From positions 1-64,000 of the forward strand of contig CAJNOL010000058.1 of the NCBI GenBank assembly GCA_905250125.1: a DNA stretch of 64,000 bases, read 5' to 3'. Position numbers and translations under genes: made by a program. This DNA is from Rotaria sordida (lineage: Eukaryota; Rotifera; Eurotatoria; Philodinida; Philodinidae). The notes under the pieces were generated by a model. The model saw only the letters and a program-made list of their open reading frames with translations, was not told the origin of the DNA and did not search any database. Shown here one piece after another: positions 13,567 through 27,055 of the stretch (position 1 is its first letter; the number at the start of each line of letters is the position of its first letter).

Positions 13567-13899
13567 TTAGAAATCTTTTATATTATCTCATTATAAAACA
13601 AAATTTGTATCAAATAAAAGAAAAAAACAAAGGAAATTTCAATGTAAAAATCTATGAAATAGAAAATATTAAAAAAATGTAGAAGAACGATAAAATAAGC
13701 CGATTGATTTTCTCAAGAAGGAAAAAAAAATTATTAGAATTATTCAACTTTCAGCAAAAACAAATTTATATATAGAGAAGAAGAAAAAGATCAATCATTG
13801 ATTCATCGGAGGAAACTATTCTATGGAAAAAAATATGGTATTAAGTTCGCAGATGTCACTCAAGAACAATAGTTCTACTTAACAAACTTCTTTTATTTT

Positions 13900-14325
13900 A
13901 TGAATGTTAGGCGGGTTATTCTTTATATTTTATTTTGTGTAATATGTTATTATCCGATAATGGGTTGTATGTTTCATAAATCATCAAAAATCTTACTTAA
14001 GAAAGCAGATTTAATCGAATTACAAAAATATCCTGAAGAATTACATGAAAAACATATTAAAATTCTTCAATGGATGGAAAATGATTTAAAATTAAATAAT
14101 TATAATAAAATAAATTGGAAAAAAATCAAAGAAAATGAACAATTATCATATTGGCAAGAAGCATGGCAAAGAGAACAAGAATTAGTTAAACATCCTTCAA
14201 TGATTGATTCATGTGAATCAAAAATGCCTTGTATCACATTAATTGATGAAAATTTACGAATTTTATGTGATGAAAAAGTAGACACTTTTTGGAACGATTT
14301 TGACAAAACAGATGTATTAAACTGA
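13900..14325 (+). CDS. Small secreted protein of unknown function
   Basis: A single-exon frame of 141 residues. The start MNVRRVILYILFCVICYY is a typical signal peptide (positive residues, then a hydrophobic core), followed by a small Gly-Cys that could be the cleavage region. The rest is polar, rich in Lys/Glu/Trp, with Cys near the C-terminal third (SCESKMPC, LRILCDEK) that could form disulfides. I recognise no family. It is divergent from intersectin, 333 bases from its start codon, so the two may share a promoter region. Codon choice resembles the neighbouring genes, which supports it being real. Confidence 0.6.
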   Translation: MNVRRVILYILFCVICYYPIMGCMFHKSSKILLKKADLIELQKYPEELHEKHIKILQWMENDLKLNNYNKINWKKIKENEQLSYWQEAWQREQELVKHPSMIDSCESKMPCITLIDENLRILCDEKVDTFWNDFDKTDVLN

Positions 14326-17300
14326 AAAAAAGACACTTATTTTTTTTTTATCATGATGCAAATCTCATTCACATATTGATTATAAACATAATTCGTATGA
14401 GTTTATAATTGTAGGATATTTCTACGGTTGAAATTGTAATACACTTATGTTGAAAAAGATTGATCTTAATATAATACATAATGTATGAATATTTGTGAAC
14501 GACAATAAAATATTTTCGAATAGGATTTATTTGAATAATAAGAATATTTTTAGAAAATAAATTATGCGAAAAACTACAATCCATGATATATATATAATGC
14601 AATTTCTATGATGTATGTAGCTTCATAAAAATGAATATCATTCAAATATATTAATTTACATTACTTATGATACTTTCTACATCATTAGTTCTTGAGTCAA
14701 CATCAATTATCGTTATGTCATAAGTACCCATACTATTCATATTGTATTCAGAAGAATTTACAAATATGATCAGCACTTAAATCAAATGAATCAACATATC
14801 GTTTGTTTGACTAAAATAAACTATCATGTATGGAATTATACTTTAAAAACAATATTGGAATGTATTATCAAAAATAATACAAACGAATTTAATTTTCAGA
14901 TAATTAAAAACAAAAAGATTTTGTGTATATCTATTAATAAAGTATTTATGTTTATGCTATCATTTAAAAAAAATAATTAATAGAGTAATGGCCACTGGAG
15001 CGAGAATAAAAAAGAATCAGATAATTTAAGATTTTCTTCATTTCGCACTCATAAGATTACAAAGAATTCTTAAAAAAGCTGTAATAAAAAGTAACAAAAA
15101 CAAGAAAAAGTTTTTTGAACAAAATTAAGAAGTATTTTTGATTAAACTCTTCGATTAACTGCAAAGAATGTATTAGAAATTAAGTTAATGAAAAGACAAG
15201 TTTTTGGTACCATCTATGAATGAAACATATGATCCTTTAACATAACTACTATGTTATTGAATTGACAATTGGTTACTCTATGAAGTTTATTTTAAAAAAC
15301 AGTAGAATATCAAAGTAATTATTATTGAATTTAGTAAATGTCACATGTTTTTTTAGTCCAATTCCCATGAGTAACGTTAAAATTACAAATAGAAATATGA
15401 ATAGTCATGTAATTATACGAGTACAAAATACTTATCTTTAAAAAATAAGTGTTGACACATAATTCATAAATGAATCTTCACATATATGGTGTGATAGTTA
15501 ATCTATTTGCTGTTTTCATCAGATATGAATTTTTAACATGAAATTAGCTTGAGCCTATATTTTGGTTATAGTATCAACAGGTTTATTTCTCATAGTACAA
15601 TGGTTTATTTGAACATCTCTATTTCCAAAGTGAAGATAAAATACATCATAAAAAAAAGCGATACTATTGATAATATGAATTAATTTACTATCGTGATCGA
15701 CATCTAGTAGAATCGCTTGAGAAAGGAAGTACAATCGAAATTCGAATAACGTGAATTTTTATTATTTTAGAAATAAAAATATTAATCGATTTGTACTATT
15801 TTAAGAGAAGATTTATATTACAAATAATCAAAAAATCTTTCTTTTTGTTCCAATTCGAGTGTCAATAGTAAATATAGTTGATTTCATCATAAGAATATCT
15901 ATATTCTGTTTTTATAGCAAAAGCTGCATCGGCAAGATGTCACGTTTTTTTTTCAACTCTTTGCACTTTGCCTAATTGATGGAACTTTAAAAATAATTCA
16001 AAGCTTTGAAAATGAATCACATATTTGACATTAATTATTAATCTAACTTCAAAGACAACTAGTAGCGATTTCAAAGTCACCTGGATTAAATATTGATTTT
16101 GAAACACTTTTGAATACAAAATAGAAGATTTCGTGGAATTGGATCATCATTAATAAGATTATATGGATTTATTGAATTCTTACTAATCTATAACTTATTA
16201 TCAAGCAGAAATAATCAACACTGATAGCTGCTTGAATTGAATTGATAAGTGGATCAAGTTTAATGACAACTCATAGAAATTTTTTTTTCAGTTGTAGCTA
16301 ATGAAATGTGAGTATCAACGTTGTTTTATAATCGCTATATGATTTGTTGCTAATTTTCCTGAATCAGTGATGTGCGTCCATGAACACGAAAAAATTCTAC
16401 ACTAATCAAATAAAACGATTAATCAATAAAATTCCATAATATCTTTGAGTTGTTTCTATTAATAGAATATAATTTTGCAGTATAGATTGTAATCATCTTA
16501 TACAAAGTAATCATGTTATAGTCATTTTGTTGTACTGATTATGTAGATTGAATTCACATGATTATTTCAAGTATTTCTTTTCAATTCACTAATCAAAGAG
16601 ATTATATAAACCATCATGCTACATTCTCAGTCAGATAGAAAAGAATTTAAATGACATAAATAATAGGAAGTACGAGAGAAAAATGATTATGAAACAATGC
16701 ACTAAAGCTATCGATAGATTAGAAGACCCGGAACCTTCTATTCTGTCTCATCGTTCACAAATTAGAAGGAAAGGTCTTCTATGATTATCCCTTTAAAAAA
16801 GTCATATTTTTTGCTACCTTCAACAATATAATTTTTACGAGTCTTTTTATGCTGGTTACGTTATTCCTAAACGTTTAGTTAATTTTTTAATGCTAGTGCA
16901 GTTAATAACAACAGTCTATATTCTATTACTAAAGAACATTTCATAAAACAAGTATCTTTAGTATAAAATGTACTAAATCATACAAAAATACGATTAATTG
17001 ATACTCCATAATAGAAATCTTTGTCACAGAATAAAAGAATCCATTCATAAACTTCTATTATTTCATACGATCAAATAGAAAAAAAAATTAGGTTTTTGGT
17101 TTTTTGGCATGTCTTCCAAAGATCAGCTGTTTGTATTGAGTTTTCATTATTGAACTTGCAATTTGTTCATCTCTTTGTAAATCAGATTCTTAATCAATGT
17201 GATTATTATCCATAAGAGATATTTTATGTTTATTCAGTAATGAAAACAATCCTACAATTAACTTTTCGTGAAAACAGAAGAATATAAATCAAAAATAACC

Positions 17301-17601
17301 GACATTGTTTTTCACATGCCGTATACATACTTGCGTTAATTACATTTTATATTATTCAAGTACAGACTGCCTTGAATATCAGCAAGAGTAGAAAAATGCT
17401 TTTGAAGAAAAGCTTAGAAGTTCATATATATAGAAATAAAAAGTAAAAACATGCTAGAAAAACTATTTTGATAAAATAGCTTTCTAGATTTTCTTTGTTG
17501 TTGTTAAACATCGATATATTCTTCATAAACAATAATCTAACAAAATAGTTTTATTTTCAAAAAGCAAAATAATAACAAAAATAATTTGAAAAGAAAAATT
17601 T
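14326..17601. other. Intergenic AT-rich stretch, no gene recognised
   Basis: All frames are broken by stops and I recognise no protein. One clear hairpin lies at 16717-16786 (attagaagac… against its complement tagaaggaaaggtcttct). The rest appears to be decayed non-coding DNA. Confidence 0.6.
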
Positions 17602-19694
17602 TCATATGAGACATTTTAAATATTTTTTATGACTAGAACTTAAATTAATAAATGTTTTTTCAATTTGTATAAGTACACATTGTTTATTTCGTATATAATC
17701 ACGAAAACGAAATCGACATATTTGTTTTAATGATAAACATTTATCATTATTTTTCTTATTAATTTTTAATAAAAAATTATTTATATTAAACATTGTACGT
17801 TGTACTAATTGATATTCATTACTTTGATGAAATATTTCATCAATATAATGATTACATTCATTTAAACGAATAAGATCAATTTCTGTTGGTTCAAAACAAC
17901 AATGTGTTATGAGATAAGTAAATAATTGCATTTGTTTATTAATTAAATCATATAATGCTCGTAATAAACGTGTATGAAATTTAATTTGTAAATCAATTAA
18001 TAATTTATTATGTAATTGTATTAAATAAAGATAAATTGGTTCAAGAATAAGTGTAAATGGAGATATAAATGATATATTATCATGAAAAATATGAAATGGA
18101 TTAAAATTAGCATATTCAATAAGTAAACGAAAACATTCAATTGAACCACATGGACGTAATGATTGATTTTTAAACCATTTTATATTATATTTATCAATAC
18201 TAACTTGACGATGTTCAGCTAATAAGCAAAGATTAAAAATTTGTTGTTTTTGTTGTTGACTTAAATAATCAAATGTAAAAGATTTAAATTGAAATAATAT
18301 TGATAGAAGATCAGAACGATCATTGCGAATAATACATGCTAATGGTATTTCATTTTCATATGCTTCTAATTCACGTTGAATTAAATGACGTGGTTCATCA
18401 TGTAATAAATAATTATGTGATTGATTTGAACTACTAATACTATCAAGTGATGCATATGAAAAATATTTTAAAATTAATTTCAGAATATTACCATCACCTT
18501 AACGAAAGTTTTATATGAAATCAATATATATATATATCTATATTGAAACTAACGAAAGAAATTCCTCGAACTGATTATTAATTGCTTTTATGTCAGAACT
18601 ATGTGAAGCATGTAGACTCTAATGAGCTATGAATATTCTGAAAGGAGTCCGGATCCTTACCTTGTGATTGTAGGGATTCGGAATTTTTACGGTAGTGTTT
18701 AACTCAATGCTGTGATTTTTGTAAGAAACACAGAGAAAAATAATTTTCCAAATTGCAACTTGAAACTTTGCCGAGAGATAGGCTTTAATGAGAATAGCTT
18801 ATTGGAAAAGTTCGAGATTTTTTTCTTTAATTATGATAAAAGTATCTCTTTTACATCGATCGTATATATCAACAGATTCAATGTTATCTGAAACTTGCAC
18901 AATTAACTATTCTCATTAAATACTGTCTCTCCGAAAAGTTTCACGTCAAAATTCGAAAATTAGGTTTCCTAGTGTTCCTTCGGGAGTTGACTTAAAAAAC
19001 TACTGTAAAAATTCAAAATCGTTGCAACAATAAGCTAAATACTTGAACTGTTTTCATGATATTCATCGCTTGTTAGACTCTACATAATGCGCATAGACCT
19101 AACTGACACATGATTAATCAGTTCGAGGTACTTCCTTCGTAAGGTTAACTAGGAATTTACTGTTTATATGGCTAAAGTATCGAAGAACGTTTTTATTTTT
19201 CTTTTCGAATGATTCTATTCTTTTGCCTTTTTTTTTAAATATCTATTCTAATTTAAATTAAATTAAAAATATAATTTTCTCACAAAAATCAACTACAAGC
19301 AACATTGAATTATGATTTATTTGATTGTTTATAATAATATCTAACCTCTTTCACATGCTACTGGTACAAGAATTTTTCCACCTTCAGTTGAATTATCAAT
19401 CATATGTAAATATTTATTAAATACATTATCAATAAATATATCCGTCGATCGTTCGACTATAATTTGATAAATATTAAAATGATTATAACCAATTGGTATA
19501 GGACAATCAACTAATATTGGATCATCATCTAATAATTTATCAAATGTTTGACAATCAGATTTCATAATTGCTTCTAAAAGATATTTTCGTTTTTCAGATT
19601 GTTGATTTAATTGAACAATTTTAAGTGCAGCATTTATATATGACCATTGTTTTTTTAAACGATTTTTCTTTCGAATATATTCAGTTGATGACAT
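17602..19694 (-). CDS. SOCS-box-like C-terminal protein (ASB-like), two exons
   Basis: Exon 1 (19346-19694) joins exon 2 (17602-18497) in frame at GAAAGAG|GTGATGG, giving 414 residues starting MSSTEYIRKKNRLKKQW. The middle part contains Leu-rich helical stretches and a few motifs that could be worn ankyrin-like helices, but no clear ankyrin consensus. The last ~45 residues (LSLKQICRFRFRDYI … LKCLI) have the pattern of a SOCS box: LxLxxLCR followed later by hydrophobics and a terminal YL. In known SOCS-box proteins this recruits elongin B/C and cullin-5 so that bound substrates are ubiquitinated. The substrate here is unknown. The intron (18498-19345) carries a foldback element. Identity as an ASB-type protein is inferred from the C-terminus only. 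Confidence 0.6.
18550..19142. repeat. Long imperfect palindrome in the SOCS-box gene intron
   Basis: The left end (acgaaagaaattcctcgaac) agrees with the reverse complement of the right end at 19120-19142. Inner blocks such as tttaatgagaatag (about 18788) recur in inverse near 18905. The arms span nearly the whole element of about 590 bases. Confidence 0.75.
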
Positions 19695-20671
19695 ATTTTT
19701 GTTTGAATAAGATATCTAAAAATTAATTATAATTAATTTAATGAAAAGAAAAATAAGAGTTCTATCGAAATCTTGATCAAAACGACCAAACTAAAGAATT
19801 TCTATTTGCTATTCCAAAGAAAAATAAATGTTTCTCGTTACACATTTCTAAGTTTTGACATTGATATTTTTCAGTTTTAATAAAAACTTATAAAGAATTG
19901 TAAGTAAACACTAAGCACTCAATCTTCTATTTTGTTCATTGATTAAATTATTTGTTTTGTGCATAGATATTTTCATAGACTTATGTTCTTTACACAAGGA
20001 TTCCTTCTTTTCTATGATAAGTTCATTCATCGAAACTATTAATCGATTTTCTGATCCATTATCTTAATCAGTTATTTTCGACATCTTCTTGTCTTACTCA
20101 AGCTTAGCGATATGGGAAAAAACTTGCACTATATGGAGATATTACTTCAAATACTTTAATAATAGTCCATCCCATAGGCATTCTCTACCTTGCAATGGTA
20201 GTATTCTAATTGAGCATAGAGCATGACAAAAGAAGACTGTGACGTAGGGCTCCATCGGTTGTACATGCCATTAAAATATTCTGACAGCAATGCCAAATTT
20301 ATAGAATCATTATATATCATCAAAATGTACGCAAACATCGTATTTTAGATGTTTGATAAAAATCAAAATTATGTCGATTTTTTTCTCCTTCAAAAACGTT
20401 ACGTATCGTATCACTTTATATAACTTTGTTTTGACTATCAATTGAATTTTAATACCTTCACCATCTTTTTCCTCATTCCAACATTAAAAAAAAGTTTATT
20501 TTCATTCAAAAATTTATTAAGATAAAAAACTTCTCTATAAAAAAAAGTGTCAAATAAAATCACAATCACTGTAAATTAAAAAAAAACGTTGACTAACATT
20601 ACATATCAAAAATAAAATTGACTTAGATTAATAATAATTTGACTATTAACAAATGCACATGATTTATCATT

Positions 20672-23600
20672 TTATACATCATCTTCGACTGAAGGCATAA
20701 AAGAAGATCGTTTGCCTGTTCTTAATGATTCATAATGATTATCTACTTTATCTATTGATGATATTCGAATTGGAATCGATGGAAAATTTATATTTCGACG
20801 TCGTGTTGAATCAGAACTTTCCGATAAATCTACAGGATCTGATATTTGATGTTTTTTTTCAGATGTAATTTGTTCATCACCTAATTCACGTTTATGTTTA
20901 CGCTTTAATTTTTTTGAATTTTTAGCATAAAATGCTTGCCATAATTGATTAATAACCTAAAAATAAATTTTTATTAGTTTTTCTTTAAAAAAAACAAAAC
21001 AAAACTCCTATTAATTTACTTCAGTACAAACAAAATCACTTGTATTCGATGATAATAAACGAAGCAAAAATATACCATCTGATTCAAGATAACCATGTAT
21101 AAATTCTATATACCATCTTTTCATATATTCAGGTGATTGTCTATTAAAATCATTGTCACATCTCATTAATTGTAAACGTCGTTTTATATAATTATATTGT
21201 TTTTTAGGAAGAAAACGTATTACCCAAACAATAACATCAAATATCGACTACACAAACAACAACAACAAAAAAAAAACAAACTTCAATATATGAAATTCAT
21301 TACATACAACTATAAAAACCATCATATACCAAAACCAAATAAAAGTAAAAATCTAAATAATTATTATTTTTTAATAAAATAAAAAAAAAACAAGAAATCT
21401 ATTTTCAATAATATTTACTTGTTGAGAAAATAAATTTAATGGTAGAACACATTGTACAGTATAACGATGTGCATCACTTGGATGAAGAGCTTCTCGTATT
21501 TGAAAATCACATAATGTTACTTTTGGAAAATATCTTGATTGTGTATCCCAACCTAATTAACAAATAAATAAACAGAACGTCTTTCATATTATTTTACCTC
21601 GTCCTTGAAGAATTCTTTGAAGTACTTGTATTCCAAATAAATGAAATTCTTGTCCCAAAAATAAATTTAATAAAAATATTTGACATACAGCATTTGTTAT
21701 AAACAATGCTTTTGTTGTAAAATAAACAATAATTAAATAATTACCCAAATATTTTCCCATACAAATACATATTGTCATCATTATATATTTTAAATTAATA
21801 CGTTTACCACGTTCATCAGCTCGTCGTCGTGGATCATCAACATATTTATCTATAGTTTCAACAATATATTCCATTAAGTCATTTTTATGTAGATCATCTT
21901 TTATTGCTATATCAACTGATTTATAATGAATAGCTGCATCAACTATATCACGTACATCAATACCACTACGACGTGATAATGAACGCCAAATAATATGTGG
22001 AAAATAAAAACAAAATGCTTGAAGAATTAAGATAAATGGTATCCATTGATAATAACGTAATTCATTTTGACGTCTTTCACGTTCGAGTTTGGGTACTTTT
22101 TGTCCAAGAGGAGCGTAATATGTATTTGATACCCAACATATATCATTGACATATTCCTTAAAAAAATCATATATTTTGTTTTAATTTTACAAATAACATT
22201 ATATAAGAAATCGCCTAATGTAATTTATCGGTTTTGATCCTATGCTTTGCCAGTAAGTAGAAGAGCTGCAGACTAGAAAAAGTCTAAGAGAATATGGACC
22301 TATGCTGTGATTAAGCTCAGATATGGAAGTTTTAATAAAATTTTTTCTGCCGGGTCCTGATCTTCTAACAAAATCATATTTTCAAATTTTGATCTGAAAC
22401 TCTGTTCATATCAAGCACTCAGCTAGATTAGCTCGTATATAAAATTTCAAAAGTTTTAGACGTAGCGTCGCTGAAATATGAATTTTTCAAAATATTCATG
22501 CCTTATACAGTACGTATAGAGAAGCTCCTATATTCTGAAAAATTCATATTTCAGCGATGCTATGTCTAAAAATTTTGAAATTTTATATATAAGCTAGTCT
22601 AGCTGAGTGCTTGATATGAGCAAAGTTTCAGGTCAAAATTTGAAAACATGATTTTGTTAGAAAATCAGGATCTGGCAAAAAAATTTTCAATAAAACTTTC
22701 ATATCTGAGTCAAAACGAAATGTAGGGCCACACTCTCATAGATCTTTTCTAGTCTACAACTCTTCTACCTACAGGCAAAGTATGGGACCAAAAGTAATAT
22801 AAATCACGTTGGGCGGTTTCCTCGTTAGCTTTTAAAGAAATAAGAAAAGAATATATCATAATAATAATAAAAAATGTACGAATTAAAACGTATTATGCCA
22901 ATTTAATATAATTTGTATATGTATCAGATTCATTTTCTTTCGAATCAAATATGCAAACTATTGTAAGATTTAGAATATCATCAAAGATTGGTCTGTATAA
23001 TCGATCAATTGAATGTTTGAATATCCTCTTTATTGAGCAGCTTAATGTTTTTTGCATATGGAGCTAAAGAAAATAATCTCTTTAGAATATGTTTCTTATT
23101 CTATAACCTCCTATGCAATATAAATGAAAAACCAAGCTTTTTCAATTTCATCTTCCCACTACTACTATTTCGACTTATATTGATACTATCGACACATGGC
23201 ATGTTACTTAGTCTAGAATGAAAATTTCAGTCATAAATAACGATAAATCCTAGAGAAAATTGTAACTGTGTCTCACGTACTGTGATGCTTTCATGCTTTG
23301 TGTTTGTTAACATGAAATTTTGCAAAATCAATAGGACTTTATAGCTTATGCTGTTAGTTTTTAGTCGAACATATATTAAACAGAGTAAGAGCTCGATAAA
23401 ATTCTATGCCACATCAAGAATACATTTGTGACAAAGTTGCAATTTTCTCAATGAGTTTTCATTATTCATGACTGCAACTTTTAGAATAGATTGAATAGCG
23501 AGCTGCATATCAATAATGTAATTATGAATCGAAACAGCAATAATGTAAAGCAGTAATCAGAAAAAAAACTAAGTGTTCCATTTATTTTACACAAGAAGAT

Positions 23601-24188
23601 ATAAGACATCTTCAATCTCAATCTAGAAGGATCATACAAGCGATCATTTATAAAATGCTTAGTCTCATATATATAGAGTTCTGTACATTCCTTTGGCAAG
23701 TTTTTATTCAAAGAAAAGTTATTATAGTACACAAAAAAAAGGTGTCATTAACCAGCATTCGACAGTCATTTAACGATTCTGCGTTACTTCCCTAACTCAA
23801 ATCGTTTTTATGTTTCCATTCTATGGTTTTCTACTATCATTATGTTCTCTTATTCACCGAATTTTAAAGAACTTCAGAAATTTTCCTCAATCATATATGC
23901 ATATTATACTTATAGTCATCATTATTTACTTCATAATTTTTCGTAAATTGTGCTGGAACCCAACCTATAATAATTAAAAAATTTTAGTAAACAAAATTTC
24001 TCTTTAGACTCTTCTTACTTACATTGTATATGCTTAGTACCAAATTGCTTATTTGTAACAACAATAGCAAAAAGAACAAGCATAAAAACTGTATATTTAT
24101 ATGAAACTCGATCAGCAAAACTATCATCACAACGTGTTGAACCGAAGACAAGTGTCGGTAGACGTGTTACCAAACCAAAGACATCCAT
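20672..24188 (-). CDS. Innexin (gap-junction channel subunit), six exons
   Basis: Invertebrate gap-junction/hemichannel protein of the plasma membrane. Exons 24023-24188, 23930-23964, 21598-22156, 21419-21552, 21020-21247 and 20672-20956 join in frame to 468 residues. Start MDVFGLVTRLP is family-typical. Seen in order: TM1 (YTVFMLVLFAIVVTN), first extracellular loop with paired Cys (IQCWVP … ICWVSNTYYAPL), TM2 (WIPFILILQAFCFYFP), a cytoplasmic loop ending in basic residues (DDPRRRADERGKR), TM3 (YLIIVYFTTKALFIT), second loop (VTLCDFQIR … YTVQCVLPLNLF, two Cys), TM4 (SIFDVIVWVIRFL) and a charged tail. Upstream in-frame codons exist, but MDVFG matches innexin starts. The second intron (22157-23929) is unusually long and holds two foldback elements. 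Confidence 0.93.
22207..22821. repeat. 615-base near-complete palindrome in innexin intron
   Basis: The ends gaaatcgcc…/…ggcggtttc are inverse copies. Almost every block of the left arm reappears inverted in the right arm, for example gaagagctgcagactag near 22260 against ctagtctacaactcttc near 22760, meeting near 22515. Divergence is modest, so this is one of the younger foldbacks here. No convincing target duplication was seen. Confidence 0.88.
23020..23710. repeat. Second, older foldback in the same innexin intron
   Basis: The left block agagaaaattgtaact (about 23254) and the cagtcataaataac block (about 23229) reappear in reverse complement at about 23435-23475. Outer arms match loosely out to about 23030 and 23700. 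Centre near 23350. Confidence 0.6.
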
Positions 24189-24279
24189 TTTGTTTTTATC
24201 TGAAAAAAGTAAAACAGATTGTATTGAAAAATTAACAATAGTAAAAAAAACAATAACAAAAAAAGAAAACAACTAAGAA

Positions 24280-26818
24280 TTATTCTTCATCAATTGACAT
24301 TAAGAAATCATTTTCTTCAACCTATTTTAATATATATAAAAACTTGTTTTTTTTGTTGTTATATTTATCTTACTAAAAATTGAACACGTCAAATAAACAA
24401 TATATCCATCCGTTATTGAATTTTCATTTATTGAATGAATAGCATTTAGTAAAAGTTGACGTTGAGCTGTAAAAAACATCGTTGAATATCTTTTTCATTC
24501 TAATTTGTAATCATTTAATTTGCATATATAAATATAATCCATATCTTACTTTAGAATATTTTACTGCTGGATCTTTTGCTATAACGCCTATACCACTACA
24601 TGATGCATCAACAAGACATCCATCAAAACCATCCATATGCTAAACGAGAAGAAAAAAAAAAGTTAAATACTAAACTTTCAATGAAAAAAAATATACAAAG
24701 CATTCACATATATTAGTTTGCATAGTCTATAATGCTATCCTTTGACAAGCACATATAATATCGTTATGGAAATATAGAATGCATACATAATGTAAAAATA
24801 TTGATATTTAATTAACAGCTGGTTAATGTATTATTGCTTCATTTTTTTTCTCATTAGTGAAAGTAAACTATAAGTGATGACATACTATGATATAAAAAAC
24901 ATTATTGACCTTGATGAATTGTAAACAAATACAAATAATTAAATAAGATTTGTACTATAAAATTAACAAGCATGTCAATTACAAAAAGAAGAAGCATTCA
25001 GAACATATTTGATAAATAAAATTGTTTTCGATTTGATTTACTCGAATTGATTCTAGCTTTCATTTGTAACAATGGTCAAAGAAATAACTTCCGAATATAA
25101 GTACATTCGATTATAGTTTGTGTTTATGTTATACAGCAAAATTTTCCCAATATTTTGCTGAATATTAAGCAAGATACATAGTGTAAAATTCAATTTGTGT
25201 TTAATACAATAATTAAATTAGTTTTATGCGATGACAAGGTTCAAGTCATTCTTGCAGTTCTGTATGGGACGTAAGTAGTCAAGAATAACTCACAACATAT
25301 TTAGATTTGTTCATCGGATTCTTCTTAGTTAAATTATACTTGAAAAGAATATTTCCTCAGTTGATTTAACTGCAAATATCTGCAGAAAAAATGTTACTGT
25401 ACAGTTTGTGATATAATTTGAATATATTCAAAACAGTAAATGCTAGAGGATTGGAATTATTATTACTAATGTAACTTTTTGAGCTCTATTTAATCTGAAA
25501 GTTTGAATGAAATCCGAGCAACTATTCGGGAGTTATAGATCAAACAAGTTTTAAAATGTCACTGTACAAAGTAAGTGAATATCCTACTTTTTGAGTACTT
25601 CGATCCTTTCTTTCTCTAATATAGAAATAAGAAAAGGCAAGCATTTTTATATAAAAAAAAAAGTTCTCTATTTTATGGTATATTGGTTTTCTATTTAACT
25701 CTTTCCTAGTCTACAAGAGTAGTGGTTTTGAGTCACTGTACATAGAAAAGAAAAAGTGTCTGCTATTGAACGTCAATAACAGAAGTATAGAAACGAAAAG
25801 ATGTACATACTAGTGAACCATATGTTTCAATAATGTGATATTCAAGCTACAAAATAGCCTACTCACATTTCCTTTTCTCCAACAAGCGTCTTCTTTGAAT
25901 ATGCCTCGCTCAACAATGCCATTTTTTTGTAATTATTATTCTTCTATAAAATCATTTGCCTTAAAAAAATGTTGTCCATCAAGATTTGTTACAACCGTAT
26001 TTGTTAAATCTAATCGATATATATTCGCAATAATTGCTTTTATACAATCTTTATTAGTATCACTTGCTACAAATACCCCACTATTTCGCATTAATGCACA
26101 TCAAATTTAATTCTTCGAAAAAGAAAAATCCTTTTTAATAAAAATAAAAAATCAATTCGCTTTTCCACCAGAAGCTGTACACATATCTAAATTTTTTTCA
26201 TTCAGCTGAGGTGCTAATGTCATAACAGGTAAAAAAAAACCTTGAAGTACCTTGTAACATATAATGTCCACAAAGATATTTAGTTGTTGCATCGATAGGT
26301 ACTTGACTATTATAAATAACAAAACAAACTTTACTCCATTTATCAAGTGGATCAACATTAACATGTCGATTGACAGGTGCTTAAGCAAGATCATGACGAC
26401 ATGTTTTTAATGTATTTGTTCGAATAGTAACTGGTCGTTGAACATTATTTGTTTCCAAAAAATTGATTAATTAAAAAAAATTCATTATATGATTAATAAT
26501 TACATAAATCAATCTATTCTTTTCTTGAACTTAGGTATTTTTCATTGATTGCATTAATAATTGTAAATNNNNNNNNNNTTAATTTAAAATAGAATAAGTC
26601 AAAGTCTTTCCATTTGATTTACTTTAAAAAAAAATGTTCAATTATGTAAGATAAGCATTGAAATTTTAATTATTTGAAAGATTATAAAGTAACGATTTCT
26701 TACTAATTTGTGATAAGTTTATCGGATATACTGATTCTTCTTGTTTTTTCTTTGCTTTCCGTTGACGATTACGAATTTGTTTTGCTGTTTTTTCATCAGT
26801 TTTCTTTCGTCGTTCCAT
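24280..26818 (-). pseudogene. NOP2: Decayed NOP2/NSUN1-type 28S rRNA methyltransferase copy
   Basis: NOP2 methylates cytosine-5 in large-subunit rRNA in the nucleolus. Fragments in the right order on this strand: a basic N-terminal exon (26703-26818, MERRKKTDEKTAKQIR); RNA-binding part (26221-26460, RPVTIRTNTLKT, KYLCGHYMLQG); SAM motif I (26152-26235, DMCTASGGK where the family has DMCAAPGGKT); 25880-26103 (NSGVFVASD, NIYRLDLTNTVV); catalytic motif IV (24551-24645, VDASCSGIGVIAKDPAVK, where DAPCSGTG is usual); motif VI region (24391-24480, LTCSI); and VEEND before a stop at about 24287. Damage: in-frame TAA after HDLA, a frameshift in the poly-T run before LPVMTLAPQ, TAA after DFIEE, altered SAM and catalytic motifs, loss of the last ~100 residues and of most of the N-terminal half. 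A 10-N gap lies inside the locus. Confidence 0.88.
26569..26578. other. Assembly gap (10 N)
   Basis: Ten unresolved bases lie between the first exon and the methyltransferase part of the NOP2 copy. The true gap length is unknown, so some of the missing NOP2 N-terminal sequence could be lost here. Confidence 0.99.
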
Positions 26819-27055
26819 AATTAATTAAGATAGAATTTCCTATAAAAACTTTGGCAATTAACTAATCATAAGTCACTAGAAATCACCAACCAACGCGCGC
26901 AAATTTGGTCGATTAATCGTCTCTAGATCATAACCAATAAAAAAACTCATGTGTCGCTAGATATAAATCAAGACGAAATTTTAGCGTTCTTTCTTTATTC
27001 TCAAAGAAGAACGACGAAGGATAATTCATTCATATTTCTTTATAGATAATAATCA

